Of a DNA stretch of 30,547 nucleotides, positions 1 through 8,596 are shown piece by piece. Below the pieces are notes generated by a model. It worked only from the letters and a program-made list of their open reading frames with translations, searched no databases and was not told the origin of the DNA. Both the position numbers and the translations under genes were made by a program. This DNA comes from Hyphomicrobiales bacterium. GTDB lineage: Bacteria > Pseudomonadota > Alphaproteobacteria > Rhizobiales > Aestuariivirgaceae. Where the stretch lies: assembly GCA_016710435.1 (NCBI GenBank), contig JADJVV010000047.1:1-30547 (forward strand), in the 5' to 3' direction. Positions within the stretch are counted from its first letter, which is position 1. Every line of letters starts with the position of its first letter.

Positions 1-10
1 TTTTCGCATA

Positions 11-202
11 GTGAAAAGAAGCCTACGCGACGACATGCCGTTGACCGCTGCCTTCATCGACAAGCTGCGCGAGGCGTTCGGGCGCGAGGTTGTCGACCAG
101 CAGATCAGGCGCGGGATGCACGGAAGTGACACGTTTTACGCAAAAGAAAACGGGATCGAGGTTGGCACCATGCCTCGGCGACGGGAGGAAACAACAAAAT
201 GA
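11..202 (+). CDS. Small phage hypothetical protein (possibly 5'-partial)
   Basis: A 63-residue reading frame begins at a GTG at 11 and stays open to the window edge, so the true start may lie outside the window; an ATG at 35 (reading MPLTAAFIDKLREAFG) is an alternative. The protein is a small, charged, mostly helical polypeptide with no membrane segment or catalytic motif that I can recognise. Its stop overlaps the start of the next gene by ATGA at 199-202, and a GGAGG at 184-188 inside it serves that next gene, so the two are translationally coupled. Third positions are GC-rich as in its neighbours, which supports real coding. Function unknown. Confidence 0.6.
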   Translation: MKRSLRDDMPLTAAFIDKLREAFGREVVDQQIRRGMHGSDTFYAKENGIEVGTMPRRREETTK

Positions 203-873
203 AGATCAGCGTGGACATTCGCGGCATTGATGCCGTCAAGGCACACGTCGCCGGCCTCGGTGGCCAGGTAGCCTATGCCGCGAGCCGGGCGTTGAACGCG
301 ACAGCGACCAAAGTGGTCGAGGCCATGCCGGCCGAGATCGAGCGCGCCATCGACCGGCCGGTGCCATTCACCAAGCGCGGCGTGGCGATCCTCGGCGCCG
401 GCGCGCGCAAGGACCGGCTTGCGGTAACGGTTGGTTTCCGCCGGGCGCAGGCGAAGTACATGGCTTATCAGATCGAGGGCGGCACGCGCAACCCTGGCCT
501 CGCTGGCCTCAAGCTGCCGGCGACGATCAACCTCAACGAATTCGGCAACATCCCGAAGGGCATCATCGGCAAGATGGTCGCCGTCGCCCGCAAGGAACGC
601 AAGCTGACCAAGGTGCAGTCGCGCCGGGTCAAGGTCAGCCGCAATGTGGAACTATTCTACGGCGACCCGACCGACCAGGGCGGCCGCAAATTGCCGCGCG
701 GGATTTACAAGGCGGTTCCCGGACGACTGATTCCGCTCGTCGTGTTCCCAGTCCAGACAGCTCGTTACCGGCCGATCTTCGACTTTCCGGCCAAGGCTGC
801 CGCCATTGTCGCCCGCGCCTGGGACAAGGAATTTTCCGCCGCCCTGGCCGACGCACTGAGGACGGCACGATGA
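199..873 (+). CDS. Putative tail-completion protein, lambda gpZ / HK97 gp10-like
   Basis: This 224-residue basic protein has an N-terminal Ala-rich helix (about residues 20-45, AAYSRALNAT-like pattern), a central segment reading AQAKYMAYQIEGG, and a C-terminal block RYRPIFDFPAKAAAIVARAWDKE. That layout resembles minor tail protein Z/gp10-type tail-completion proteins, which join the tail end to the neck. The assignment rests on pattern resemblance and length (gpZ is about 190 residues), not on a strong motif. The start at 199 is set by GGAGG at 184-188 and the ATGA overlap with the upstream gene; its own stop overlaps the primase start (ATGA, 870-873). The place is odd: a gpZ equivalent would be expected between the FII-like (18059) and U-like (18329) genes, where none is present. 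It could instead be an uncharacterised protein of the replication operon. Confidence 0.5.
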   Translation: MKISVDIRGIDAVKAHVAGLGGQVAYAASRALNATATKVVEAMPAEIERAIDRPVPFTKRGVAILGAGARKDRLAVTVGFRRAQAKYMAYQIEGGTRNPGLAGLKLPATINLNEFGNIPKGIIGKMVAVARKERKLTKVQSRRVKVSRNVELFYGDPTDQGGRKLPRGIYKAVPGRLIPLVVFPVQTARYRPIFDFPAKAAAIVARAWDKEFSAALADALRTAR

Positions 874-3285
874 CCGCCGTCAACTACGAACACGTCCTCG
901 ACCAGCTCACCGGCCACGGCCTGTTGCCGGCGACGGTCAAGGGCGAGCGGGGCGGGTATTACGACGGCGGGCTGGTGGTCGATTCCGCTGCGCCGGTGCG
1001 CTGCAACACCGATGACGACGCCCGCGAGCAGCGCGGCTGGTATTGGCTGTCGACCATCGACCTGCCCGACCACGCCGGCAAGCTCGAACGCTGCATCATC
1101 GGCGCCTTCGGCATCTGGCACGGCAACGACGACGGCAAGACCGCGCTCAAGCTCGACCGCACCGGCCGCCCGGCGCTCACCGCCGATGAAACCGCCGCCA
1201 TCAAGCAGCGCCAGGCCGACCAGGCCAAGCGCGCCAAGGCCCTGCGCGCCGCAGAAGCGAAGAAGGCCGCCGACCAGGCCGACGCCGAGTGGCGCCGGTT
1301 CTCGACCACGCCGGCCGTCGAATCCTCCTACCTCAAGCGCAAGGGCGTCGCCGGTCATGGCCTGCGCTACTCGCCGGACGGCGACGACACGCTGGCCGTC
1401 CCCATGCTGCGCGACGGTCGCCTCGTCGGCCTGCAACTCATTCGCGGCAAGGATCGCGGCAGCAAGCTGGAAAAGCAATACTGGCCGGCCGGCATGGACA
1501 AAGGTCGGCGCCTGCCACCTGATCGGCGGCACCCCGCGCGGCCTGGTGCTGGTCGCCGAGGGCTACGCCACCGCCGCCTCGCTGCATGAAGCCACCGGCC
1601 TGCCGGTCGCCGTCGCCTTCGATGCCGGATCTCTCAAGCCCGTGGTCGCCGACCTCGCCAAAAAATACCGCTGCAACGTCCTGATCTGCGCCGACGACGA
1701 CTTCGCCAGCGCCGGCAATCCCGGCGTCGAGGCCGCCCGCCTGGCCGCCGCCGCCCACGGCGCGCAATACCTCGTCCCGCTTTTCACTGAAGAACGCAAA
1801 GAAAAGAAGGACGGCACCGATTTCAACGACCTCCACCTGAAGGAAGGGCTGCACGTCGTCCGCGAACAGGTCGAAGCCCGCCTCCTGGCATTGGGTTGGC
1901 AGTCCGCGCCCGCGCGGGCGGCGCCTGCCGGGGGGCAGGGGGAAGCGCCCGCCAAGGATAATCTGATCTCGCTACTGTCGGTCGGCGAGGCGTGCGAACG
2001 CTTCGCCCTGATCTACGGCGGCAAGGGGACGCTGTTCGATCACCAGGAGCATTTACTGGTCCCGAAATCCGATGTCCTCGACATCATCCCCGACCACGGC
2101 TGGCGTGAATGGAAGCTGCGCGACGACCGCCAGGTGGTGCGCCTGTCCGAAGTCGGCTTCGACCCGGCCGGCACCGACCCGGCCATCCGCTGCAACCTGT
2201 GGGGTGGCTGGCCGACCGAGCCGAAAGAGGGCGACTGCACGCAACTGTTGCTGCTGCTGCGCCTGCTCATGTCCAACGAAAGCAACAACCCGGACCTCTA
2301 CACCTGGGTGCTGCGCTGGCTGGCCTATCCGATCCAGCACCCCGGCGCCAAGATGCGCACCGCGCTCATCTTCCACGGCCTGCAAGGCACCGGCAAAAAC
2401 CTGTTCTTTGAAACCATCATGGCCATCTATGGCGAATACGGCCGCATCATCGACCAGGCCGCCATCGAGAGCCAGTTCAACGACTGGGCCTCGCGCAAGC
2501 TGTTCATGATCGCCGACGAAGTCGTCGCCCGGCAGGAGCTTTACCACGTCAAGAACAAGCTCAAGAGCTTCGTTACCGGCGAGTGGATACGCATCAACCC
2601 GAAGACAGTGGCCGCCCACGACGAAAAGAACCATTGCAACATCGTCTATCTATCCAACGAAACCCAGCCGCTGCCCATCGACCCGGACGACCGCCGCCAC
2701 TTCGTCATCTGGACCCCAATGAAACTGGAAGAAGAAAGCTACCACGCCGTCCGTGACGAGCTGAAGGCCGGCGGCGGCGCCGCGCTCCACCATTACCTGC
2801 TCAAACTCGACCTTGGCGACTTCGACGAACACACCAAGCCGCCGATGACGCAGGCCAAGGCCGACCTGATCGCCGTCAGCAGCGGCAACGCCCAGCGCTT
2901 CATCGTCGAATGGCTGGGCGGCGACATCTACTTCCACGGCAAGCGCCTGCCCGTCTGTCCCTGCGGATCGTCCGACCTCTACACCGCCTACACCCGCTGG
3001 TGCCGCGACAACGGCGTGCGCAACCCGCGCGAATCAAACCAGTTCATCTCGGAAATCGCCAAGCTGCCCGGCTGGTGGCGTGGCCTCAAGGATCGCCTGG
3101 ACAACCTGCACGACGACCGCAGCAAAGTCCGCTGGCGCTTCATCATCCCCAGCGCCGACGTCCTCAACGCCGCGGCGAAGCTCGGGCCGGACTCCGATCA
3201 CCGCAAAAAGGAAGGCGACACCGACGCCAAATGGCTGGGCGGCTGTTTTTTCGCCTTCCGCGATGTGCTGAGCGACCACCCATGA
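870..3285 (+). CDS. Phage primase-helicase (Toprim + SF3-type ATPase), with a +1 frame break near 1502
   Basis: This is a DNA replication protein of about 804 residues if one base is skipped near 1500-1503. The upstream frame ends in YWPAGMDK; the downstream frame resumes in KVGACHLIGGTPRG, so removing one A of the AAA at 1500-1502 restores one protein. Upstream of the break lie an N-terminal region and a basic Ala/Lys-rich linker. Downstream, a Toprim-like block (LVLVAEGYATAASL followed by CADDD) makes RNA primers in this family. The C-terminal half has a P-loop GLQGTGKN (about residue 503) and Walker B LFMIADEV, typical of D5/SF3-like DUF5906 helicase domains of phage primases. It starts at ATG 870, overlapping the previous stop. 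The break may be a sequencing insertion; if real, the gene is disrupted between N-terminal and Toprim parts. Confidence 0.85.
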
Positions 3286-3574
3286 GCGAACAGCGAACAC
3301 CGTCCGAACACCGGCGCGAACGGCCTCAAACCCTTGCCAATAGGGCAAGCGAACAGGCGTACACCATAACGCGCACGTATGCGCGAAAACGTGAACTCTC
3401 TCACCATCACCCCATCGCGCGCACAAATTGCTCCCGTGTACGTGAATGTGGTGTACGCCTGTTCGCTTGCCCTGTTCATGCGGGTTCACGGGTGTTCGTG
3501 ATGGTGTACGCCCGGTGTACGCCGTTCGCATCGCGCGCGCCCTCCCTCCTTTCGTTGCCTGAAAGAACAAAACA
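3286..3574. promoter_or_regulatory. Non-coding iteron-like region, candidate replication origin or operator
   Basis: No convincing gene lies between the primase stop and the ATG at 3575. The segment holds four copies of the 10-mer GGTGTACGCC: 3356-3365 (reverse), 3450-3459, 3503-3512 and 3514-3523. This 10-mer is itself nearly palindromic around GTAC. GTTCGC/GCGAAC boxes follow or precede the 10-mers (3349-3354, 3461-3466, 3524-3529), and further GCGAACA-like copies lie at 3286-3310. Iterated dyad sites beside a primase gene fit a phage replication origin or an operator for a dimeric regulator. This is inference; no AT-rich unwinding element is evident. Confidence 0.5.
3342..3473. repeat. Perfect 25-bp inverted repeat with 82-nt spacer
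   Basis: Arms at 3342-3366 and 3449-3473 are perfect reverse complements, the left arm beginning AGGGCAAGCGAACAGG. Between them a smaller dyad lies at 3370-3385 (CGCGCA-CGTA-TGCGCG). The element sits in the non-coding stretch after the primase gene. It could form a long stem in RNA or a cruciform in DNA, or be paired protein-binding sites. There is no T-tract after the right arm, so it does not look like an intrinsic terminator. Confidence 0.85.
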
Positions 3575-3791
3575 ATGAACAACAAGCAAATCGCCGCCAT
3601 CGGACTCGATGCCGACTTCGCCGGAATCTTCAAACACATGGACGAGACCAGCGCCTGGATCTCTGCTGGTCGATTTACTGGTGGCGAAGACAAAGCCGTC
3701 CAAGCGCAGCAAGCCGAAGCTTTACGCCGCCTTTGAACGCGCCGAGGCGGCATACGTCGCTGCGTTCAATCAGCCGCTTTGCCCGTTTTGA
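3575..3791 (+). CDS. Small basic hypothetical protein, with a +1 frame break near 3662
   Basis: The frame from ATG 3575 begins MNNKQIAAIGLDADFAG and runs unaltered to a TGA at 3734-3736 (53 residues). Codon usage, however, switches around 3660: upstream, GC-rich third positions fall in the 3575 frame; downstream they fall in the next frame, which encodes LLVDLLVAKTKPSKRSKPK and ends at TGA 3789-3791. Skipping one base near 3662 gives a 71-residue protein with a Lys/Arg-rich middle and a helical C-terminus. The corrected stop lies 2 nt before the terminase small-subunit ATG at 3794, which has no clear Shine-Dalgarno of its own, so coupling supports the corrected reading. Function unknown; the basic segment may bind nucleic acid. 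Confidence 0.5.
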
Positions 3792-3793
3792 CC

Positions 3794-4417
3794 ATGACCG
3801 AGGAAACCCCGCTGCCGGCCGTCATGAGCAAAAGCGCCTTCGCCGCCCGGCTGAACCGCGCCCCGTCCTACGTCACCAAGCTGAAGGACACCGGGCGCCT
3901 GGTCATGGCCGCCGACGGAAAGCGCGTCGACGTCGACGCCAGCCTGCGCCTGATCGACCAGACCGCCGGCAGCCGGGACGATGTAGCGGAACGCTGGCAA
4001 GCGGCCCGCGTCGCGCAAACGCAGCAAGGCGCGAGCGGAGATATGCCCGCACCTGAAAAAACGCCACAGCGCGCCACCACGCAAGCCGAAACCGCCGAAA
4101 AAATTGGCTACAGCCGCCAGGCCGCGCGCGCGGTCATAGATAAATACGCGGCCATGACCGCCAAGATCGAATACGAAAAGCTGATCGGCGAGCTGGAAGC
4201 CACCGAAAACGTGCACCTCGACCTGCGCAGCTTCGGCGCCGCGCTGCGCTCGGCAATGGACGTATTCCCGGATCAGGTCACGCCGCTGGTCGCGCCGACG
4301 CTCGACATGCACGAAGTCCACGAAATCCTTACCCAGAATTGCAACGACGTCCTACGCCGCGTCGCCGACGAAATCCTGAAGCTGCGCCACATCAACCCGC
4401 TGGAAGGCACCGAATGA
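3794..4417 (+). CDS. Terminase small subunit (Nu1-like DNA-recognition subunit)
   Basis: The 207-residue protein has an N-terminal winged-HTH-like segment (SKSAFAARLNRAPSYVTKLK, then a short wing and VDVDASLRLID), as in Nu1-type small terminase subunits that recognise the packaging site. A variable, Gln/Thr-rich linker (about 70-100) leads to a helical oligomerisation-type C-terminal half. I prefer ATG 3794 over the upstream TTG at 3779, because the preceding small gene ends at 3791 and the protein aligns better from MTEETPLP. It lies just before the methyltransferase and the large terminase, which fits the lambda-type packaging order. Its stop overlaps the next start (ATGA at 4414-4417). Confidence 0.8.
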   Translation: MTEETPLPAVMSKSAFAARLNRAPSYVTKLKDTGRLVMAADGKRVDVDASLRLIDQTAGSRDDVAERWQAARVAQTQQGASGDMPAPEKTPQRATTQAETAEKIGYSRQAARAVIDKYAAMTAKIEYEKLIGELEATENVHLDLRSFGAALRSAMDVFPDQVTPLVAPTLDMHEVHEILTQNCNDVLRRVADEILKLRHINPLEGTE

Positions 4418-5602
4418 ACATCGAACACCTGGCGCTCGACGCCCTGATACCCTACGCCCGCAACAGCCGCACCCACTCCGACGAACAGGTCGCGCAGGTC
4501 GCCGCCTCGATCCGCGAATTTGGCTTCACCAACCCGGTGCTGATCGACGGCGACGGCGGCATCATCGCCGGCCACGGCCGCGTCATGGCCGCGCGCAAGC
4601 TGGGCCTGGCCGACGTGCCGTGCATCCGCCTGGCGCACCTCACAGAAACGCAAAAGCGCGCATACGTCATCGCCGACAATAAGCTCGCATTAAACGCCGG
4701 CTGGGATGAAAAAATGCTCGCTCAAGAAATGATCGAATTGCGCGATGTCGGCTTCGACATAGATTTGCTCGGCTTTGTCGATGATGAAATCGACGACCTA
4801 CTTTTTGTTCCGGTTGAGGGCAAAACAGAGCCAGACGATGTGCCGCCACCGAAGCCGCCGCCGATCACGCAGCCCGGCGACGTCTGGATAATGGGAAAGC
4901 ATCGACTAATGTGTGGCGATAGCACCGACCTAGATATGGTTTCCACATTGATGAACGGGCAGCGCGCTGATGTATGTCTGACAGACCCGCCCTATGGACT
5001 CGACGGCCACGCTACCGCTAAAAACGACTATGACCAATTCAAAGACACCAAAGACAACGTCGCAGACATGGCGTGCAAATGGCTTCCTATTGCGCGCAAC
5101 GTCGCCGATGCGGTTGTTTTTTCCTGTGGCGTCACCCGCCAATGGATTTATCCCGAGCCAGATTGGGTCTTATGCTGGTTTTATGGCGCTGGCCAAGCGC
5201 GCAGCGCGTGGGGTTTTAATTGCTGGCAGCCATTTCTCTGCTATGGCAAAGACCCCGCACTTGCAAGCGGAAACGGCTGCCGACCTGACGCCGTTAACGC
5301 AAACACGCCCGCAAACGCTGCCGAACTTGACCACCCGTGCCCGAAGCCTGTCGCTGTATGGGTTTGGTTCATCAGCCGCCTTTCGTTCAAGCTGAACGCT
5401 TTGTTTTACGATCCGTTCAGCGGGAGCGGTACTACATTCATCGCTGCTGAGCAGACAGGCCGCCGCTGCTACGCGATGGAAATGTCGCAAGACTATTGCG
5501 ACGTCGCCGTCCGCCGCTGGCAAATTTACCGGCAAGCGGGCCGTGCACGCCGACACCGGCCAGCCGTTCGACGATATAGCTGCGGTCAACGCCAAAAAAT
5601 GA
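4414..5602 (+). CDS. ParB/Srx-like domain fused to DNA methyltransferase, with a +1 frame break near 5527
   Basis: Corrected length is about 395 residues. Residues 1-115 are ParB/sulfiredoxin-like (IPYARNSRTHSDEQV, then GFTNPVLIDGDGGIIAGHGR). The C-terminal part is a DNA amino-methyltransferase of the N4/N6 type: catalytic DPPY at about residue 191 and the SAM-binding DPFSGSGTT at about 333. DPPY preceding FxGxG is the beta-class order. Near 5525-5527 the frame leaves the expected tail; skipping one T gives ITGKRAVHADTGQPFDD and a stop at 5600-5602. That stop overlaps the terminase ATG at 5599, strong support for the correction. Such fusions usually sit next to phage terminases and are thought to protect phage DNA from restriction. 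The middle (about 4640-5470) is visibly richer in A/T than its flanks. Confidence 0.85.
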
Positions 5603-7420
5603 ACGAAAACGCCCAGCGCAATCGCCGCCTTGAGGTGCTGGCCGCCGCCGTCGCCCCGCGCCGCACGCTCACCGTGTCGCAGTGGGCCGACGACCACCGC
5701 GTCCTATCCGGCAAGCAGGCCGGCGAGCGCGGGCGCTGGCGGACGGCGCGCAATCCGATCCTGCGCGAGATCATGGACTGCCTGTCGGCCAGCTCGCGCG
5801 TCACCGACATCTGGGTCATGAAGTCCTCGCAGGTCGGCGTCACCGAGGCCACCGTCAATTTCCTCGGCTACACCTTCGACCACGCCCCGGCGCCGGTCAT
5901 GGTGCTGATGCCGACGCTCGACAGCCGCGACGCCTGGAAGGCGCAGAAGCTCAACCCGCTGTTGCAGGAAACCCCGGTCATCCGCGACCTGCTCGGCGGC
6001 CAGCGCTCGCGCGATGCCGCAAACTCCAAAGACCTGATCGACTTCCCCGGCGGCGTGCTGTTCCTCGCCGGCGGCAACTCGCCAAACTCCTACGCCCAGC
6101 GCAGCGTCCGCTACCTGATCATGGACGACCTCGACCGCTTCCCCGGCGAAGTCGGCGAAGAAGGCGACCCGGTATCGCTGGCCAAAGGCCGCACCAAAGC
6201 CTTCGCCCGCGCCAAGCGGCTGTTCATCTCGACGCCCACCGTCAAGGGCGAAAGCCTGATCGAGCGCGGCCACGCCGAATCCGACCAGCGCCGCTACTTC
6301 GTCCCCTGCCCGAGCTGCGGCGAATACCAGGCGCTCGAATGGGGCGGCCCGGAATCGACGCACGGCATCAAGTGGCGCGGCGAAGGCGAACGCCTCGAAG
6401 CCTATTACGTCTGCGCCCATTGCCACGGCGAAATCTACGAACACCACAAGCCGGCCATCCTCGCCGCCGGCCGCTGGATCGCCGCCCACCCCGAGCGCAG
6501 CACGCGCGGCTACCATATCAGCGCCCTCTACGCGCCCATCGGCCTCGGCCCGAGCTGGCGCGACCTGGCGCTCGAATGGCGCACCGCCGTCAAGTCGCCC
6601 GGCACCCTGCGCACCTTCATCAACACCCACCTCGGCGAAGTGTGGGAGGAACAGGGCGACCACGTCGAGCCGACCGGCCTGCTCGCCCGCCTCGAAAACT
6701 ACGAAGAAAAGCCGCGCGGCCTGGCGCGCACCGCCGGCGTCGACGTGCAGAAAGACCGCCTCGAAGTCACCGTCGTCGATTGGGCCGCCGGCGAAGAAGC
6801 GTGGACGATGGACCACCTCATCGTCCCCGGCGACACCGCCCAGCCAGAAGTCTGGGAACGCCTCGCCGAAGAACTCGGCCATTGGGCGCCCGACGCCGTC
6901 GCCGTCGATTCCGGCTACAACACCAGCATGGTCTATGCCTTCGTCGAAAAACGCCGCTGGGCGCTCGCCGTCAAGGGCCGCGCCGGTCCCGGCGTCCCCA
7001 TCGTCGAGGACGAAAAGTCACGCCGCCAACGCCTGCGCCGCCAGCGCAAGAAAGGCATCATGGTCCATCTGGTCGGCGACGACCAGGCCAAGGCCCTGAT
7101 CTACTCCCGCCTCAAGATCGCCACGCCCGGCCCCGGCCTACATCCACTTTCCGGCCGACCCGAGCTTCGACGACGAATACTTCGCCCAGCTCACCGCCGA
7201 AAAACTCGTCACCAAGATGCGCGGCACCCGGCCCTACGCCGAATGGCAGCAAACCCGCCCGCGCAACGAAGCCCTCGACTGCTGGAAATACGCCCTCGCC
7301 GCGCTGCGCCTGTCCGGCATCGACCTGTCGGCGCGCGCCATTGCGCTCGCCAACCCGCAACAAGAACCCGCCCGCCCAGCAATCCGCCGCCTCGGCCGCG
7401 TCGGATCGCTCAACCGTTGA
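5599..7420 (+). CDS. Terminase large subunit, lambda gpA family, with a +1 frame break near 7138
   Basis: This is the ATP-driven packaging motor and nuclease, about 606 residues once corrected. The ATPase domain shows an adenine/Walker A-type motif VMKSSQVGVTEA (about residue 74) and Walker B YLIMDDLDRFP (about 175). A zinc-finger-like insertion follows (CPSCGEY near 237, CAHCHGEI near 272). The nuclease domain begins GVDVQKDRLEVTVVDW and includes VDSGYNT. Near 7135-7138 the frame runs into IATPGPGLHPL; skipping one C gives GPGYIHFPADPSFDDEYFA, the expected GpA-family continuation, ending at TGA 7418-7420. The start ATG 5599 overlaps the methyltransferase stop. The single-base insertion would remove the nuclease C-terminus if real. 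Confidence 0.9.
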
Positions 7421-7431
7421 AGGAGATTCAA

Positions 7432-7668
7432 ATGAACAAAACCAATGACCGTTTTAAAGAAATCAATGTTTTTTTGGACGAAGACATTGAAGTAATTTAT
7501 CAACTCCTAATAAACGTGCTTGATACAGCAGAAAGAGCTTCGTCAGTTCTTGCCGGTTTTAATCTAGTCAGGCCATCGGATATTGACCGCGTTTTAAGGT
7601 CATCAAGAAAAATGGCGTTGTCTTTCGACAACGTAGTGCAAAAGGCCAAGAAAAACAGGGGAAATTAG
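7432..7668 (+). CDS. Low-GC orphan protein (moron-like)
   Basis: A 78-residue protein starting at ATG 7432 behind AGGAGA at 7421-7426, placed 11 nt after the terminase stop. The composition is strikingly A/T-rich compared with both neighbours, with codons such as TTT, AAA and ATT, suggesting recent acquisition. The sequence is predicted helical, with an acidic segment (NVFLDEDIEVIYQLLINVL) followed by a Lys/Arg-rich C-terminus. No membrane helix or catalytic motif. Its own strong ribosome binding site and foreign composition fit a moron gene between terminase and head genes. Function unknown. Confidence 0.7.
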   Translation: MNKTNDRFKEINVFLDEDIEVIYQLLINVLDTAERASSVLAGFNLVRPSDIDRVLRSSRKMALSFDNVVQKAKKNRGN

Positions 7669-7670
7669 CC

Positions 7671-7925
7671 ATGATCTACCTGGACATCATCACCAGCCTC
7701 GAACGCGCGCTCGGCACCTCGCTCGACCCGGCGCAGCGCACATCGGTCGTCTATTCGCTGGCGGCCGACCTCGGCGGCGAACGCCACTACATGCCATCGC
7801 TGCCCAAGCACCGGCGCCAGATCAGCGTCGTCAGCTTCGACGCCGGCGCCCAAAGCCTCAAGCAGTTTTCAGAAACCAGCGGCGTGCCGTACCGCACGCT
7901 CAAGCGCCTGCGCAACGGGAAATAA
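7671..7925 (+). CDS. Mor/C-family-like transcriptional regulator
   Basis: An 84-residue protein. The C-terminal half reads LGGERHYMPSLPK, then a basic stretch, then FDAGAQSLKQFSETSGVPYRTLKRLRNG. The GG-x-x-x-Y-(I/M)-P turn followed by a C-terminal helix-turn-helix is the architecture of the Mor/C activators of Mu-like phages, which switch on middle and late genes by dimerising through the N-terminal helical half and binding dyads. I rate this resemblance as moderate because the N-terminal half is short and generic. The start lies 2 nt after the upstream stop and the gene is followed by a 2-nt gap to the next start, so it sits in a compact accessory trio. It could regulate the duplicated leaders at 8526 and 14281, which is speculation. 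Confidence 0.55.
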   Translation: MIYLDIITSLERALGTSLDPAQRTSVVYSLAADLGGERHYMPSLPKHRRQISVVSFDAGAQSLKQFSETSGVPYRTLKRLRNGK

Positions 7926-7927
7926 AC

Positions 7928-8524
7928 ATGGGATCACTCCTTCGCTTCAAGCTCGACGACTTCCTGAGCAACTACCACCTGCAAACCTTCATCGAAACCG
8001 GCACCGCGCGCGGCGATTCGCTCGACTACGCCGCCCAGCGCCCGGAGTTTTCGCACCTGTTGAGCTGCGAAATCGAACCGCTGCTCGCCGCCGGCGCCTG
8101 CTGCCGCTTCAACGAAGACGCGCGGATCAGCGTCGTCCGCATGGAATCCGGCCTTTTCATGCAGATGGTCGCCCGCGCCGACCTCGCGCCCGCCTTCATC
8201 TGGCTCGATGCCCACTACCCAGGCGCCGGCTTCGGCCTCAAGGACTACGGCGCCGCCATGCCGGAAACCGTGCGCCTGCCGCTCGGCCGCGAACTCGCCC
8301 AGATACGCCAGCACCGCCAGGGCCGCGACGTCATCCTGATCGACGACCTGCGCATCTACGAAACCGGCGACTACGAAGCCGGCCCGCTGCCGGAAGACGC
8401 ACCCGGCCAGCCCACCGAAGGCGGCGCCGACTGGATACGCGCCCTGTTCGCCGACACCCACGAAGCCCGAACAATCCTGCGCGACCAGGGATATTTGCTG
8501 CTGTTGCCGAAGCCTTCCGCCTGA
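7928..8524 (+). CDS. SAM-dependent methyltransferase-like protein
   Basis: A 198-residue Rossmann-like protein. It shows a motif I-like FIETGTARGDSLDYAA near residue 20, an acidic strand end (SCEIEP), and then FIWLDAHYPGAG and VILIDDLRIYE. The ETGT/LDAHY/IDD combination is seen in small SAM-dependent methyltransferases often found in surface-glycan and phage accessory loci. Substrate unknown. There is no DNA-methyltransferase catalytic motif (DPPY or PC), so DNA is an unlikely target. It follows the Mor-like gene by 2 nt, and its stop (8522-8524) is immediately followed by the leader repeat. A second methyltransferase-like domain exists at 16375; a joint role in modifying virion or host glycans is possible but unproven. 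Confidence 0.65.
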   Translation: MGSLLRFKLDDFLSNYHLQTFIETGTARGDSLDYAAQRPEFSHLLSCEIEPLLAAGACCRFNEDARISVVRMESGLFMQMVARADLAPAFIWLDAHYPGAGFGLKDYGAAMPETVRLPLGRELAQIRQHRQGRDVILIDDLRIYETGDYEAGPLPEDAPGQPTEGGADWIRALFADTHEARTILRDQGYLLLLPKPSA

Positions 8525-8525
8525 T

Positions 8526-8596
8526 GGGGCCACTTTTTGCCTTAACTCGCCGCCCGAAAAACGGCATCCTCGCCCGTAACCAACGCGAGGACTGCC
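8526..8596 (+). promoter_or_regulatory. Leader copy 1: conserved 28-nt box plus SD-sequestering hairpin
   Basis: The box at 8526-8553 (starting GGGGCCACTTTTTGCC) matches 14281-14308 at 27 of 28 positions. Downstream, TCCTCGC at 8567-8573 can pair with GCGAGGA at 8585-8591, which contains the Shine-Dalgarno of the gene starting at GTG 8597. The stem can extend by GGCA (8563-8566) with TGCC (8593-8596) after a one-nt bulge, reaching the start codon. A weaker upstream stem GCCG (8549-8552)/CGGC (8562-8565) would compete with that extension. Confidence 0.65.

Noticed and set aside
3198..3578. ORFs on both strands across the repeat region (3198-3479 minus and the plus frame ending at 3578)
   Set aside because: They exist only because the inverted repeat is free of stops on both strands; no codon bias or start signal supports coding.
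5704..6882. Long minus-strand ORF (392 codons) opposite the terminase gene
   Set aside because: Mirror of a GC-rich coding frame; composition is Ala/Gly/Val-rich without motifs, and it has no ribosome-binding site. The plus-strand terminase explains the sequence.
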